This document shows positions 58,401-64,000 of a stretch of 64,000 nucleotides of DNA, in pieces. Source of the stretch: Diphasiastrum complanatum (Eukaryota; Streptophyta; Lycopodiopsida; Lycopodiales; Lycopodiaceae). Under the pieces are notes generated by a model, which did no database searches, had not been told where the DNA came from, and was given only the letters and a program-made list of their open reading frames with translations. How positions within the stretch are numbered: position 1 is the first letter of the stretch; each line of letters opens with the position of its first letter. Location of the stretch: contig CM055094.1 in NCBI GenBank assembly GCA_029204225.1, forward strand, positions 67,726,536 to 67,790,535, given 5' to 3'. The position numbers and the translations under genes are program-made.

Positions 58401-61273
58401 CTTCTTCAAGAAGTAGATCCACGTCTTACGTGACATATCATCAATAAAGGTCATGAAATAGAAGGCTTTACCTAAGGACATGGTCCTCATAGGCCCGCAT
58501 AAATCTGTGTGAATCAAATCCGGGATGTTCTTTGCCCTTGCAACACCACCTTTATTGAACTTCTCTCGATGCTGCTTCCCATACACACATGATTCGCACA
58601 TCGATTTCAAGTGGTCTTCTATAGTAGGCAATCCTGTTACCATCTCCAATTTCCTCATCAAACTGAGGCTTCCCAAGTTCAAGTGACCAAGCCTCTTATG
58701 CCACAACTCAGTTTGCGATGGAATGGACGATACGAGTCCATATTGCCCCTTGAATGTAGCATTCAACCTGTACAATTTTGTATTGGGCTCCCTTACTCCA
58801 TCCGCAATAACTTTGAACTTTTGGTTCACATCCTTCACAAAGCAATGATCATGGGCGAATTCTACTTTCAACTTTTGATCAGTAATGACTCCAACAGAAA
58901 GTAGATTTTTCTTCAAACCTGGTTCGTAAAGTACCTCCCTGATCATCCTGCTTTTGTCATCAAGTAGTTGGATTGAAACGGTGCCTATCCCCTTGATCTT
59001 GCACACATCGCCATTTGCTTGTGAAACGGACGTTCCATTATCCAACACTTTCAAGCTACTGAACCAATTTTTGTTACCTATCATGTGTCTTGTGGCTCCC
59101 GAGTCAATATACCACGCTTGATCATCTTGATTAGATGACAATGCAGATATGAAGATGCTAGAGTCTTCAATCTCACCCTCATTGACAAGGTTACCTGCTT
59201 GTGTTGGTTTCCCCTTGCCTTGTTCCGCCAGGAATTTGCGACATTCACTCTTCCAATTGCCCTTTTTACCATAATGGGAACACTTGCCTTTCTTCTTGGT
59301 CTTATTGGAAGATCCCTCATCCTCCTGAGTCTTGGCAAATTGTTGTTTAGACTTCTTCTTGCCCTTGCCCTTGCCTTGTTTTTGGCGTGTCGCAAGTGCC
59401 TGATCGTCAGTATTTTGACGTCTAGCTTTCACCATTTCTCGCCATTGCTCTTCCTGCATCAAGATTCAAAGGTTGGCAATCTTCCTCTTGGTGCTATTCC
59501 GCTCACAAACATCTGATAGGGTTTTGCAATGCCACACAATGCATTGTGCACCAGCTCCACATCACGTATGCTCTCACCAATAGAATGTAGTTCATCCTTC
59601 ATTGTTTTGATTATGGTCATGTACGTCTGAATGTGCTCTCCTTGCTCCATTCGGGCACTATTCAACTTTGACTTCAAAAACTTGATTCTAGACGAATTTG
59701 ACGTCTTGAACTGCTCCTTTAGCACATCCCATGCCTGTCTGGGTGTAACAGCATCATAAATGTGGGTAATGATGTGATCCTTCACTGACAAGTTAATGAA
59801 GGTCACACTGCAGAGTTGGAAATCCCGTCCAATTTGCTACTTTCACTCAAAATGGACTCTCCCATGTTTGCCATCGCAAAACTGCTTGAAACTTCTGCCA
59901 TAGGCAAAAAACAGTATGTCGAGGCCAACTGTGATGTCAGAAGTTGAAAATAGTGACCTGCACTTTTTCCCTTACCAGGTCACTCGCCGCTTTTTCCACC
60001 AATTTGAAAGCCAAATCGGCGTCGCCTTTCGAAATGCACTCAGTCGTCAACTCCCAACTACGTGCCCAGTGGAATGGTGAAATCACTTTTGGCACACTCC
60101 GAACACTTTCTCCGCTGCAATCACTCTGTTTTGTTGTACCGTACTTGGAGGTATTTAGTTATTTAGGCCATGTTAAGTTTGTCTTAGTGATGGACCCAAT
60201 TTTGGTCATGTACTGACTCGTGGATCCTTAGTGGTCTAATTTGTTTTAGGGGCCCTATCTTGAGTTTTGGGGGTGCCCTACATTCAATAAGTAGGTAGAG
60301 TACATATTGGCTTATTGTGTCACATTTTTCAGTTTTGGCTAAGCATTGCTCTTCATTACTTGTGTTGTTGTTCTCTCTCTCTCTCTCTTAGAGGAGGGCG
60401 CCCAGCCTCTTCTCTCGTGTCTTGTGGAGATTGATTGATAGCTAGATCTTGGTGCCTTGACTCTTGTTTTCCTACAAAGAGCTCCAAAATACATAAAAAG
60501 TTCAAATATTGAAAAAAAATAGAATAGCGTCCAAATTAGCATGACCTCATCTATTTATAATGCTCCCTTGTGGTATTGTACCTCTGGTATGGGTTTGGGA
60601 CAACCATTATTACAAGTCTCACGATTTACATATATAGCTCGGTTGTTCACACCTTCTTATTAACTATCCTACTGACTAGTTTGGTCTACCTACGGTCGTA
60701 CAAAATCTTATTCAGTTCCCAGTCATCACGTCAACTCTATATATTGGTAGGCTTGCTAAGCCTTTCTCTACAGATGCTTACAACACTCAGAAAGAATATC
60801 AGACAACAGCTATTTGCAAAAATATGGGCAGCTAAATATGCTAAATGGGAAGCCGGTCTGTTATGGCCACCAAAACAAAGCCTGGTTATTCTTCATCAAC
60901 AAACCGCATCTGCATAATCTTCCATGCTTTCTTATGTCACAGTGTGCACACTCCATCCTACGGGGTTGACTCAGTCGAATGCACAGTGCGCAGACTCCTA
61001 GAGGAAAAAAAAATTTGCGAGCAAAACTCTTCAGATTGAACGAAGGAGAGAAGCAATTACAGCTCGCTCAAGATGAGTCTTGGCATTCGTTAAATTGTCG
61101 GTGTGCTGCATCAGCAGAGTGCCGATCCTAAGGCGCGTCTTCACTTCGATAATGGGCAAGAACGACACATCGCTCTGACATATAGCTTCCAAACACTTGA
61201 TGGCTTGAGGAATCCTCCCGCTTTCCTCGAACTTCTCAGCCAGCATCCACAAGCCCTCAGCCACAGTCGCCAT
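34323..61273 (-). CDS. SCC4: MAU2/SCC4 cohesin-loading factor, 12-exon gene model
   Basis: MAU2/SCC4 partners SCC2/NIPBL to load cohesin rings onto chromatin in the nucleus, which is needed for sister-chromatid cohesion. Joined exons give 697 residues, versus roughly 725 in angiosperms. All 11 junctions keep phase and use GT/AG. Conserved blocks appear in order: K-C-L-E-A-I-C-Q-S near residue 26, Y-S-L-L-G-R-C-Y-H-L, N-L-W-A-C-N-F-N, Y-N-E-L-L-H-V-F-Y, R-P-K-G-M-F-K, D-E-L-S-I-L-G-I-T, L-D-L-I-G-P, and Q-A-R-E-I-L-K-S-S-L-T-L near residue 610. The protein is helical TPR-like repeats throughout. Residues about 252-332 are a glutamine-rich, probably disordered or coiled insertion. The start is the first ATG in the exon-1 frame. 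Introns of 0.15-7.1 kb contain transposons. Family and exon order are confident; the C-terminal end is less so. Confidence 0.92.
35920..36125 (+). pseudogene. hAT transposase remnant (in MAU2 intron 11)
   Basis: The plus strand encodes V-G-L-A-N-V-V-Q-M-V-T-D-N-S-S-N near 35945-35995. After a frame change it reads C-A-A-H-S-L-D-F-M-F-Q-E-I-A near 36055-36100. The V-T-D-N-x-x-N and C-x-A-H-x-L-D pair is the hallmark of plant hAT transposases (DUF659/BED-type). Upstream sequence from about 35390 may be part of the same relic (a P-G-Y-K-S motif near 35550), but it is too decayed to follow. It is antisense to the host gene. Confidence 0.7.
36174..36325 (-). repeat. Tandem duplication next to a PBS-like site
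   Basis: A unit of about 66 bp (CTCCTAGTGTA, then GATCTTAT, CCTGTAGAATGTG and CCATTCTCCTTTG) occurs at about 36174 and again at 36240. It is followed at about 36307-36318 by GCTCTAATACCA, a degenerate copia primer-binding site on the minus strand. This is probably a retroelement leader scrap. Confidence 0.6.
37066..37271 (-). CDS. SCC4: MAU2/SCC4 exon 11
   Basis: It encodes T-H-L-A-S-G-L-R-L, then L-V-S-Q-Y-L-T-V-L-G-S-L-A-L and A-R-E-I-L-K-S-S-L-T-L. The acceptor is AATACAG and the donor GTTCTG, with one extra base carried into exon 12. Confidence 0.93.
37752..37778. repeat. Interstitial telomere-like tract (TTTAGGG)
   Basis: TTAGGG is followed by three perfect TTTAGGG units, the plant telomere repeat. 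It lies within MAU2 intron 10, 77 bases downstream (in gene direction) of exon 10. Confidence 0.9.
37856..37977 (-). CDS. SCC4: MAU2/SCC4 exon 10
   Basis: It encodes A-L-D-L-I-G-P-I, then G-V-R-E-K and L-L-Q-M-K-Q-H-N-L-Q-E-A. It ends in phase 2 at donor GTTTGT. Confidence 0.92.
38247..38336 (-). CDS. SCC4: MAU2/SCC4 exon 9
   Basis: These 30 codons in phase 0 read I-T-E-N-N-G-F-R-S-M-C-Q-V-Y-A and G-D-A-D-S-A-S-Q, between acceptor TGCAG and donor GTCCTC. Confidence 0.9.
38488..38634 (-). CDS. SCC4: MAU2/SCC4 exon 8
   Basis: These 49 codons in phase 0 read S-L-L-Q-V-T-D-L-F-L-R-F-P-M-I-L-Q and G-H-Y-A-H-A-V-G-C-F-Q-E-A-A. The acceptor is CTTTGCAG and the donor GTTGAG. Confidence 0.92.
38635..39915 (-). 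other. MAU2 intron 7, no other feature recognised
   Basis: Neither strand gave a protein-family match. Confidence 0.6.
39916..40037 (-). CDS. SCC4: MAU2/SCC4 exon 7
   Basis: It encodes G-N-L-Q-H-W-A-I-W-M-A-G-V-Y-L and L-L-E-N-K, then L-T-R-T-E-F-L-D-A-Q-E. The acceptor is TCTCACAG and the donor GTGTGC; it ends in phase 0. The frame is distinct from the longer open stretches overlapping it. Confidence 0.9.
40038..43119 (-). other. MAU2 intron 6 with retroelement scraps
   Basis: Apart from the primer-binding site at 41507 there is no coding match. Positions 42040-42270 contain loosely repeated AGGAACTTA / ACTTAGGAAC blocks, and 41820-41900 contains related blocks partly in inverted order. 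Confidence 0.5.
41507..41518 (+). other. Primer-binding site of plus-strand copia remnant
   Basis: TGGTATCAGAAC, one base from the consensus, preceded by an LTR-like end (CTTCAATA). No gag was recognised downstream, so only the LTR and PBS edge survives in MAU2 intron 6. Confidence 0.6.
43120..43158 (-). CDS. SCC4: MAU2/SCC4 exon 6 (39-bp microexon)
   Basis: It encodes D-E-L-S-I-L-G-I-T-K-D-I-K, matching the plant D-E-L-x-x-L-G-I-T block. The acceptor is TTTGTAG and the donor GTGATG. Phase 1 on both sides fits exons 5 and 7. Confidence 0.88.
43159..46080 (-). other. MAU2 intron 5, part without recognised features
   Basis: This 6.5-kb intron extends to 49688. No protein-family match was found in this part on either strand. 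Confidence 0.5.
46480..47320 (+). pseudogene. Ty3/gypsy pol remnant (RT and integrase), in MAU2 intron 5
   Basis: RT: the plus strand has P-A-S-Q-P-L-Y-H-M near 46595, L-L-Q-H-G-L-I-V-P-S near 46661, then R-Q-A-L-N-K-I-T-I-Q-N-R-Y near 46753 (the gypsy R-x-L-N-x-x-T-x-x-x-x-Y-P block) and M-D-D-M-L. Integrase: R-Q-W-T-D-I-S-V-G-F-I-M-G-L-P near 47059 matches the gypsy W-x-x-I-x-x-D-F-I-x-G-L-P signature, with aspartate replaced by glycine. RNase H and much of integrase are lost between and after. Frameshifts and stops make it dead. It is antisense to the host gene. Confidence 0.85.
47321..49688 (-). other. Remaining part of MAU2 intron 5
   Basis: The first part (to about 47760) may be further gypsy integrase or RT tail, but no motif is clear. 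Nothing else was recognised. Confidence 0.45.
49689..50268 (-). CDS. SCC4: MAU2/SCC4 exon 5 (glutamine-rich insertion)
   Basis: This largest exon (580 bp) has L-Y-N-E-L-L-H-V-F-Y and L-R-A-C-D-Y-K, then about 80 residues rich in Q, S, E and K, then P-L-D-G-D-W-L-P and R-P-K-G-M-F-K-D-C-A-K-R-I. The donor is GTATAT after one base of the next codon. Confidence 0.95.
50432..50548 (-). CDS. SCC4: MAU2/SCC4 exon 4
   Basis: This is a 39-codon, phase-0 exon reading M-V-F-A-T-S-K-L-H-V and C-I-K-Y-C-D-N-F-W, flanked by TGTGCAG and GTATGT. It matches the plant block before Y-N-E-x-L-H-V-F-Y. Confidence 0.9.
50618..50626 (+). other. Direct flanking repeat GGTTCCAAC, left copy
   Basis: This 9-bp sequence recurs at 51316-51324 on the other side of the TIR element, consistent with a target-site duplication. 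Confidence 0.75.
50627..51315. mobile_element. Non-autonomous TIR transposon in MAU2 intron 3
   Basis: A 689-bp insert flanked by the 9-bp direct repeat GGTTCCAAC. The left end (ATAGATGCACTG, then GCGTTTCTG) resembles the reverse complement of the right end (ATAGTTGCACAG, then GCGTTTCTG). Subterminal AAACGCGTTTC palindromes occur near both ends. The interior holds a GC-rich block with the perfect hairpin CGGGGGGC-TACG-GCCCCCCG at 51039-51058. No transposase is encoded. The 8-9 bp duplication fits hAT (8) or Mutator-like (9) elements; the superfamily is not settled. Confidence 0.75.
51316..51324 (+). other. Direct flanking repeat GGTTCCAAC, right copy
   Basis: It is identical to 50618-50626. 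Confidence 0.75.
51618..51759 (-). CDS. SCC4: MAU2/SCC4 exon 3
   Basis: It encodes E-S-A-N-L-W-A-C-N-F-N-L-Q-L-A-N and A-L-D-S-G-M-E-H-A, ending E-L-Q before donor GTTGGT. Its first base completes a glycine codon from exon 2. Confidence 0.92.
51760..53848 (-). other. MAU2 intron 2, no other feature recognised
   Basis: AT-rich, with no protein-family match on either strand. Confidence 0.6.
53849..54000 (-). CDS. SCC4: MAU2/SCC4 exon 2
   Basis: The acceptor is TGATGTAG and the donor GTAAGT. It encodes Q-L-L-L-K-Q-I-P, then L-K-C-R-A-Y-S-L-L-G-R-C-Y-H-L-V-G and L-E-L-A-I-S-S-E-E. It ends in phase 2. Intron 1 upstream is about 7.06 kb and full of copia fragments. Confidence 0.92.
54581..54943 (-). 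pseudogene. Copia integrase core fragment (MAU2 intron 1)
   Basis: The minus strand encodes F-V-T-F-I-D-D-F-S-R-F-T-W-I-Y, then H-T-N-R-R-G-E-Y where the catalytic aspartate of D-x-G-G-E-Y is replaced by asparagine. It continues with T-P-Y-T-P-Q-Q-I-G-V-V-E-R-K-N-R with the catalytic glutamate, and M-L-K-A-K-G-L-P-H-K-F-W-A. Both ends are cut off; sequence before 54330 and after 54943 is unrelated. It is the same strand as MAU2 but a different family from the element at 55853-59865. Confidence 0.88.
55190..55852 (+). pseudogene. Copia RT N-terminal fragment (MAU2 intron 1)
   Basis: The plus strand carries a linker with the repeated E-D-L-G-Q, then D-A-M-Q-D-E-Y-D-S-L-M-K-N-Q-I-W-V-L, G-S-K-W-V-Y-K-T-K-Y and, after a frameshift near 55640, K-A-R-L-V-A-K-G-Y-A-Q-Q-K-G-I-D-Y-E-E-T-F-S-P. 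Another frame change near 55755 gives L-D-I-K-T-A-F-L-N and Y-L-Q-Q-P-A-G-F. The match stops abruptly at about 55852, where the LTR of the opposite-strand element begins. No continuation of this RT was found beyond 59.9 kb. Confidence 0.88.
55853..56122 (-). repeat. 3' LTR of the intron-1 copia element
   Basis: On the minus strand a purine tract (AAGGGAGAGAG) is followed by TTAGAATTAAAG at 56122. The other end is AATTCTAA at 55853, exactly where the plus-strand RT stops. The 270-bp LTR would therefore have TTAGAATT inverted termini instead of TG...CA. The boundaries rest on one copy only, since the 5' LTR is absent. Confidence 0.6.
56123..57153 (-). pseudogene. Copia RT and RNase H, C-terminal half (intron 1)
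   Basis: From 57153 the frame reads M-A-L-R-L-L-V-A-L-A-S, D-V-K-S-A-F-L-N-G-E-L-E-E-E-V, K-A-L-Y-G-L-K-Q-A-P-R-A-W-Y and L-Y-V-D-D-L-I-I-M, the RT catalytic motif. It then reads Y-R-Q-L-V-G-S-L-I-Y-L and R-P-D-I-C-Y-A-V-G-I-V. The sequence jumps to K-E-A-I-W-L-R-Q, deleting about 100 residues that normally link RT to RNase H and contain its first catalytic aspartate. It continues to H-A-R-T-K-H-I-E and a TAA near 56263; the same frame then reads L-A-D-I-F-T-K-P-L. It is well preserved compared with the other elements but non-functional. Confidence 0.92.
57126..59462 (-). pseudogene. Copia gag tail, protease, integrase and RT start (intron 1)
   Basis: This 778-residue open frame has a basic K-rich gag tail and a zinc knuckle C-S-H-Y-G-K-K-G-N-W-K-S-E-C near 59240-59285, in which tyrosine replaces the second cysteine. 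Protease W-Y-I-D-S-G-A-T-R-H-M is near 59090-59120. The pre-integrase has H-K-R-L-G-H-L-N and C-E-S-C. The integrase triad is readable as H-T-D-L, L-D-S-G-G-E-Y and N-G-V-A-E-R-K-N-R. The integrase tail is F-L-G-Y-D-D-R-V-K-G-Y-R-C-F. The RT opening has W-V-Y-M-T-K-Y-H-A-D-G and D-Y-E-E-T-F-A-P-V. A small disruption near 57150 shifts the frame to the next piece. It is on the same strand as MAU2. Confidence 0.93.
59459..59865 (-). pseudogene. Copia gag N-terminal part (intron 1)
   Basis: A start at 59865 gives M-G-E-S-I-L-S-E-S-S-K-L-D-G-I-S-N within a few codons, the standard gag opening. The next segment (W-K-x-K-x and onward) is deleted. From 59806 the frame reads A-W-D-V-L-K-E-Q-F, L-K-S-K-L-N-S-A-R-M and L-P-T-F-E-S, ending at a stop near 59459, where a frameshift separates it from the long pol frame. 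No primer-binding site or 5' LTR is recognisable to the right. Confidence 0.85.
59866..61060 (-). other. MAU2 intron 1, part without recognised genes
   Basis: No LTR matching 55853-56122 and no coding match was found, so the 5' end of the copia element is missing. A short CT run occurs near 60373-60389. Confidence 0.55.
61061..61273 (-). CDS. SCC4: MAU2/SCC4 exon 1
   Basis: ATG at 61273-61271 begins M-A-T-V-A-E-G-L-W. The exon ends in phase 0 after H-L-E-R-A with donor GTAATT. It covers residues 1-71, including K-C-L-E-A-I-C-Q-S and L-R-I-G-T-L-L. Confidence 0.92.
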
Positions 61274-62030
61274 ATCTTCTACACAAGCCGCAAACAAGCA
61301 CTACATTTATTCATTCATTTCGCACTTTTGCTCTCGCCATCGCCAGCACCCAAACCTCCGAGCAAAAAACGAGCAAAAAGAGAGAAGCGAGAAGATAAAC
61401 GAAGAGTCTATTATTTCTCTTTTCGAATTAATTTGATAGGTTTTCGAATTAATTTGATAGGTGGATGGACTCATCAAATTAAGGCTCATTTCTTGTTGGC
61501 CTCCAAAGGTCCCTTAGGTTTGAGGACCTTGTGCTATGAGCTTAAGCCTCTTTCATACTACAAGTATTGACATGTCAACGGATGGTCGGTTTAACTAACA
61601 TAAGTGGTTCAAGATGATTTTGGACTAGAAACTTGTTGCCTCTAGGTGGCAGCTGAGCTGGCACATGGACCATGCCATGTAGGGGCAACTTGGAGCAAGC
61701 TTTTGGGTTTGGAAGAAGTGTGCACCAACTCGGGCTTCGCAACTCAATGTAATGAATGAAGATTTGGTGCCCTTCCGACATTCTTCTCATCTCCACCATT
61801 AGGGAGCTTCCTTCCTCCTCTCATGCCATTGTGAGCTCCTTTGCAATATATAACACTCTCCTCTCCATCATCACAATAAGGAAATTCAACGGCCTCTTCT
61901 CTTCTCTACATCAACTCGACCCCTCCATCATGATTTGCATTAGAGTGCGTTGCATCAAAAAACAAGTGCACAGTCAATTTCCTCTCTTCTCTATTAGCGC
62001 AAAAAATCCACCTTGAGTTGGATTGGTGGT
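61274..62030 (-). promoter_or_regulatory. MAU2 upstream region (5' UTR and promoter, not resolved)
   Basis: This is the upstream flank of the minus-strand MAU2 start. A perfect 20-bp tandem duplication (TTTCGAATTAATTTGATAGG) lies at 61421-61461. No TATA box or transcription start could be assigned with confidence. Confidence 0.4.
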
Positions 62031-63243
62031 TCCAACAGTGTGCTCCCCATCAGCTAGTAGAAGATATTCATACAAATGTTGCATTTTGTGCAACGAATTG
62101 CAAGTATAGTTCAGTAAATGTATTCCATTTTATTTTGGTTCCATAGATTAATAGATTACTCTACTAACTAACTTTGGCTTGTTAATGTACTCTACTTTTG
62201 TCAATTCAGGTCAATGGCCTCTCCTCTCTTCTCCATCAATGCAGAAGATCCATTAATGGTTTCAAGAATCCCTCAACCAACAGACAAGCCATTCATACAA
62301 GCATTATATTTTTTGAAATGGATTGCCAGTATCACTATTTTGGTACTATTCCATAAACCATTATTCTGAAAAGCGTTAACCAAAGTATGAACTTCGTTGA
62401 TAAAAGTCTCTTGCTCATTACAACTATACATGGCAGCGATAACCTGAGAAATGATAACCCTATATGAGTTATAAATAGGTCTATTGGAAGCTAAATGTAA
62501 ATATAATACTGTAAAAATGGAAAGGGTAATTCCTTCCTCTTATCACATTTGGACATATGAAATGTCCCAGTATCTGGATCAAAACTGGTAGTAATATTCA
62601 AGAAATTTACCATATTGCACGTAGTATTCTAATTTTTAATACTTAAATATTCTAGCAGATAAATCCATCTAGGGTTTTCTTTAATTTTCACTACATGCAA
62701 TTATATTACATGTAATATTTTGTTGTACACAAGATATGGAATAATATATATAAGAATAACATACTACTTATGTGTAAGATCATAGACTTATACTGCTTCT
62801 AACATCACCTTGTTTTGAAACTATTATAGTCATGAGACAGATCTTCTCCCTTCTAAGTGAAATATGGACAAGTCATGAGATATCTCGTCACCACACATTC
62901 AGGTATAGTACTGTAACTCACACCATTGTATGGTTCTCGAAAGTACACTAGCAGTTAGTATCACGAACCTTAAAATTAGAATGTATAACGAGAATTACAT
63001 TACATCATTTCATAAATAAACAATTTTTTCAATGTTTTACATGCTTAGAGTACTAAGAAAAACAAGGTATATCGTCTCTTTGCATAGACTTGAAGATGTA
63101 TAAGCATAAATTAGTTCATAAATGCGTATTTAGGTAAGTAAAGGCAAAGGAACATATGGTTAAAGTCTGGGTAGCTTGTATGGCATGGATTTGCCCATAC
63201 TACTGTATTGGGCTTTGATGTTACAAAATGAAGCCCAAGGGAT
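62031..63243. other. AT-rich intergenic stretch, no gene seen
   Basis: There is no coding match on either strand and no repeat structure was recognised. Confidence 0.55.
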
Positions 63244-63953
63244 TGTCGCGGAAGCGCGTGCATGGACTGATTGGTGTTCGTCCTCACTTCGTCTCTTTAT
63301 CGCAAACAATTTTCTGTCTTTTAAGATGCACGAAAATAGAGTGACTGAATTATCAGTTTTAGTTTAGAGTGAATTCGTCAGTGTCACGCTCGTTGGCGGA
63401 ATGACATTCTACTCTTTCGTTGTGTTCTACTCATTGGCAGACTTTCATGCACAGCTATGGTGTCTTTTCTTTCTTACTCTATTCGCTATGTCTCTCTCTG
63501 TCTCTTACAGATCTCTGTATTCACTCCTTTTTTATGATCCAGAGAGGATCGTTTATACCTCCACTATGTGGAGTTTACAAGATAGCTAAACATAGAATCA
63601 CATTGCTAGTTAATGCTAATCAGCTAGTTAGTTAGTCTGTGTCGTTGCTACTCATTTCAGTTGGGCATGAAGCCCATTGAGCTGCCAGCTGGCAGCGCGA
63701 AAGATTTTCCTTCGTCTGTTTCGTAATCTCTCGTTTGCTTTTGTAGTTTTCGTTTCGCGTCCTCGGCTTTGCGGTCCAGGAGGTGTGTTTGCGATTCGCG
63801 AATCGTTCGTGCTTCGAGTCAAAGACACATTGACTGTCGTGAATTGTTCTCGTTCGTGCTTTGAGTCAAAGTCATGTTGACTGTCGTGAATTGTTCGACC
63901 TTCGTGTCTTGTTCATGTTGCGACAAAGTTGCAAGAGTTCACCATTTTTTACA
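63244..63953 (-). repeat. 3' LTR of minus-strand copia element, family A (second copy)
   Basis: It runs from TGTCGCGGAAGCG at 63244 to the minus-strand TG start at 63953, and is homologous to 4321-5153. The polypurine tract and the pol tail follow at 63954-64000 as they do at 5154, so the body of this element lies beyond the right end of the window. Confidence 0.8.
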
Positions 63954-64000
63954 CTCCTTCTTGAACCTTGCAGCTTTGTTCGTTTAATCCAATTGCCTCT
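63954..64000 (-). pseudogene. Copia pol tail, cut by window end
   Basis: This short stretch matches 5154-5200 closely and includes the purine tract and the coding end before it. Only the last dozen or so codons are in the window. Confidence 0.65.

Overview
The window is nuclear DNA of a seed plant. The evidence is one intron-rich plant housekeeping gene with kilobase-scale introns, plant Ty1/copia-type retroelements, a Helitron helicase relic, hAT and Ty3/gypsy relics, and a plant-type (TTTAGGG) telomere-like tract. Introns of 7.1 and 6.5 kb packed with old transposons would suit a gymnosperm or another large-genome plant. That placement is inference only.

The only intact-looking host gene is on the minus strand from 61273 to about 34323. 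It is a homologue of the cohesin-loading factor MAU2/SCC4. I assembled 12 exons by matching the known plant SCC4 order and checking splice dinucleotides and codon phase at every junction. They sum to 2,094 coding bases (697 residues plus stop). The central exon carries a glutamine-rich stretch, and the C-terminus is shorter than in angiosperm homologues. Its introns hold transposons: three copia fragments in intron 1, a TIR element with flanking repeats in intron 3, a gypsy relic in intron 5, a copia primer-binding site in intron 6, a telomere-like tract in intron 10 and a hAT relic in intron 11.

Positions 1 to about 32100 are almost entirely transposon-derived. From left to right: two minus-strand copia gag fragments with primer-binding sites and LTRs, including LTR pieces in inverted orientation (1-3.2 kb); a copia protease scrap; an LTR at 4321-5153 whose family recurs at 63244-63953; a gag fused to a pol tail (5.15-6.1 kb); a plus-strand decayed copia element (7441 to about 12090); a Helitron helicase pseudogene (12.3-13.9 kb); an AT-rich stretch without genes (13.9-20.6 kb); a minus-strand copia element with both LTRs and a 5-bp target duplication (20999-24067), nested in another copia pol; a set of repeated basic peptide motifs (24.9-26.0 kb); a long GA microsatellite; and a plus-strand copia pol (26.25-29.47 kb) interrupted by a 221-bp foldback element with a 5-bp target duplication (27689-27909). 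Microsatellites, a small hairpin and an LTR-like piece follow to 32.1 kb.

I found no CRISPR, operon, tRNA or rRNA gene, and no clearly new biological system. The strongest observations are the exon-level MAU2 model, three insertions bounded by direct repeats (foldback element, intron-3 TIR element, nested copia) and the repeated basic motif of unknown origin at 24.9-26.0 kb.
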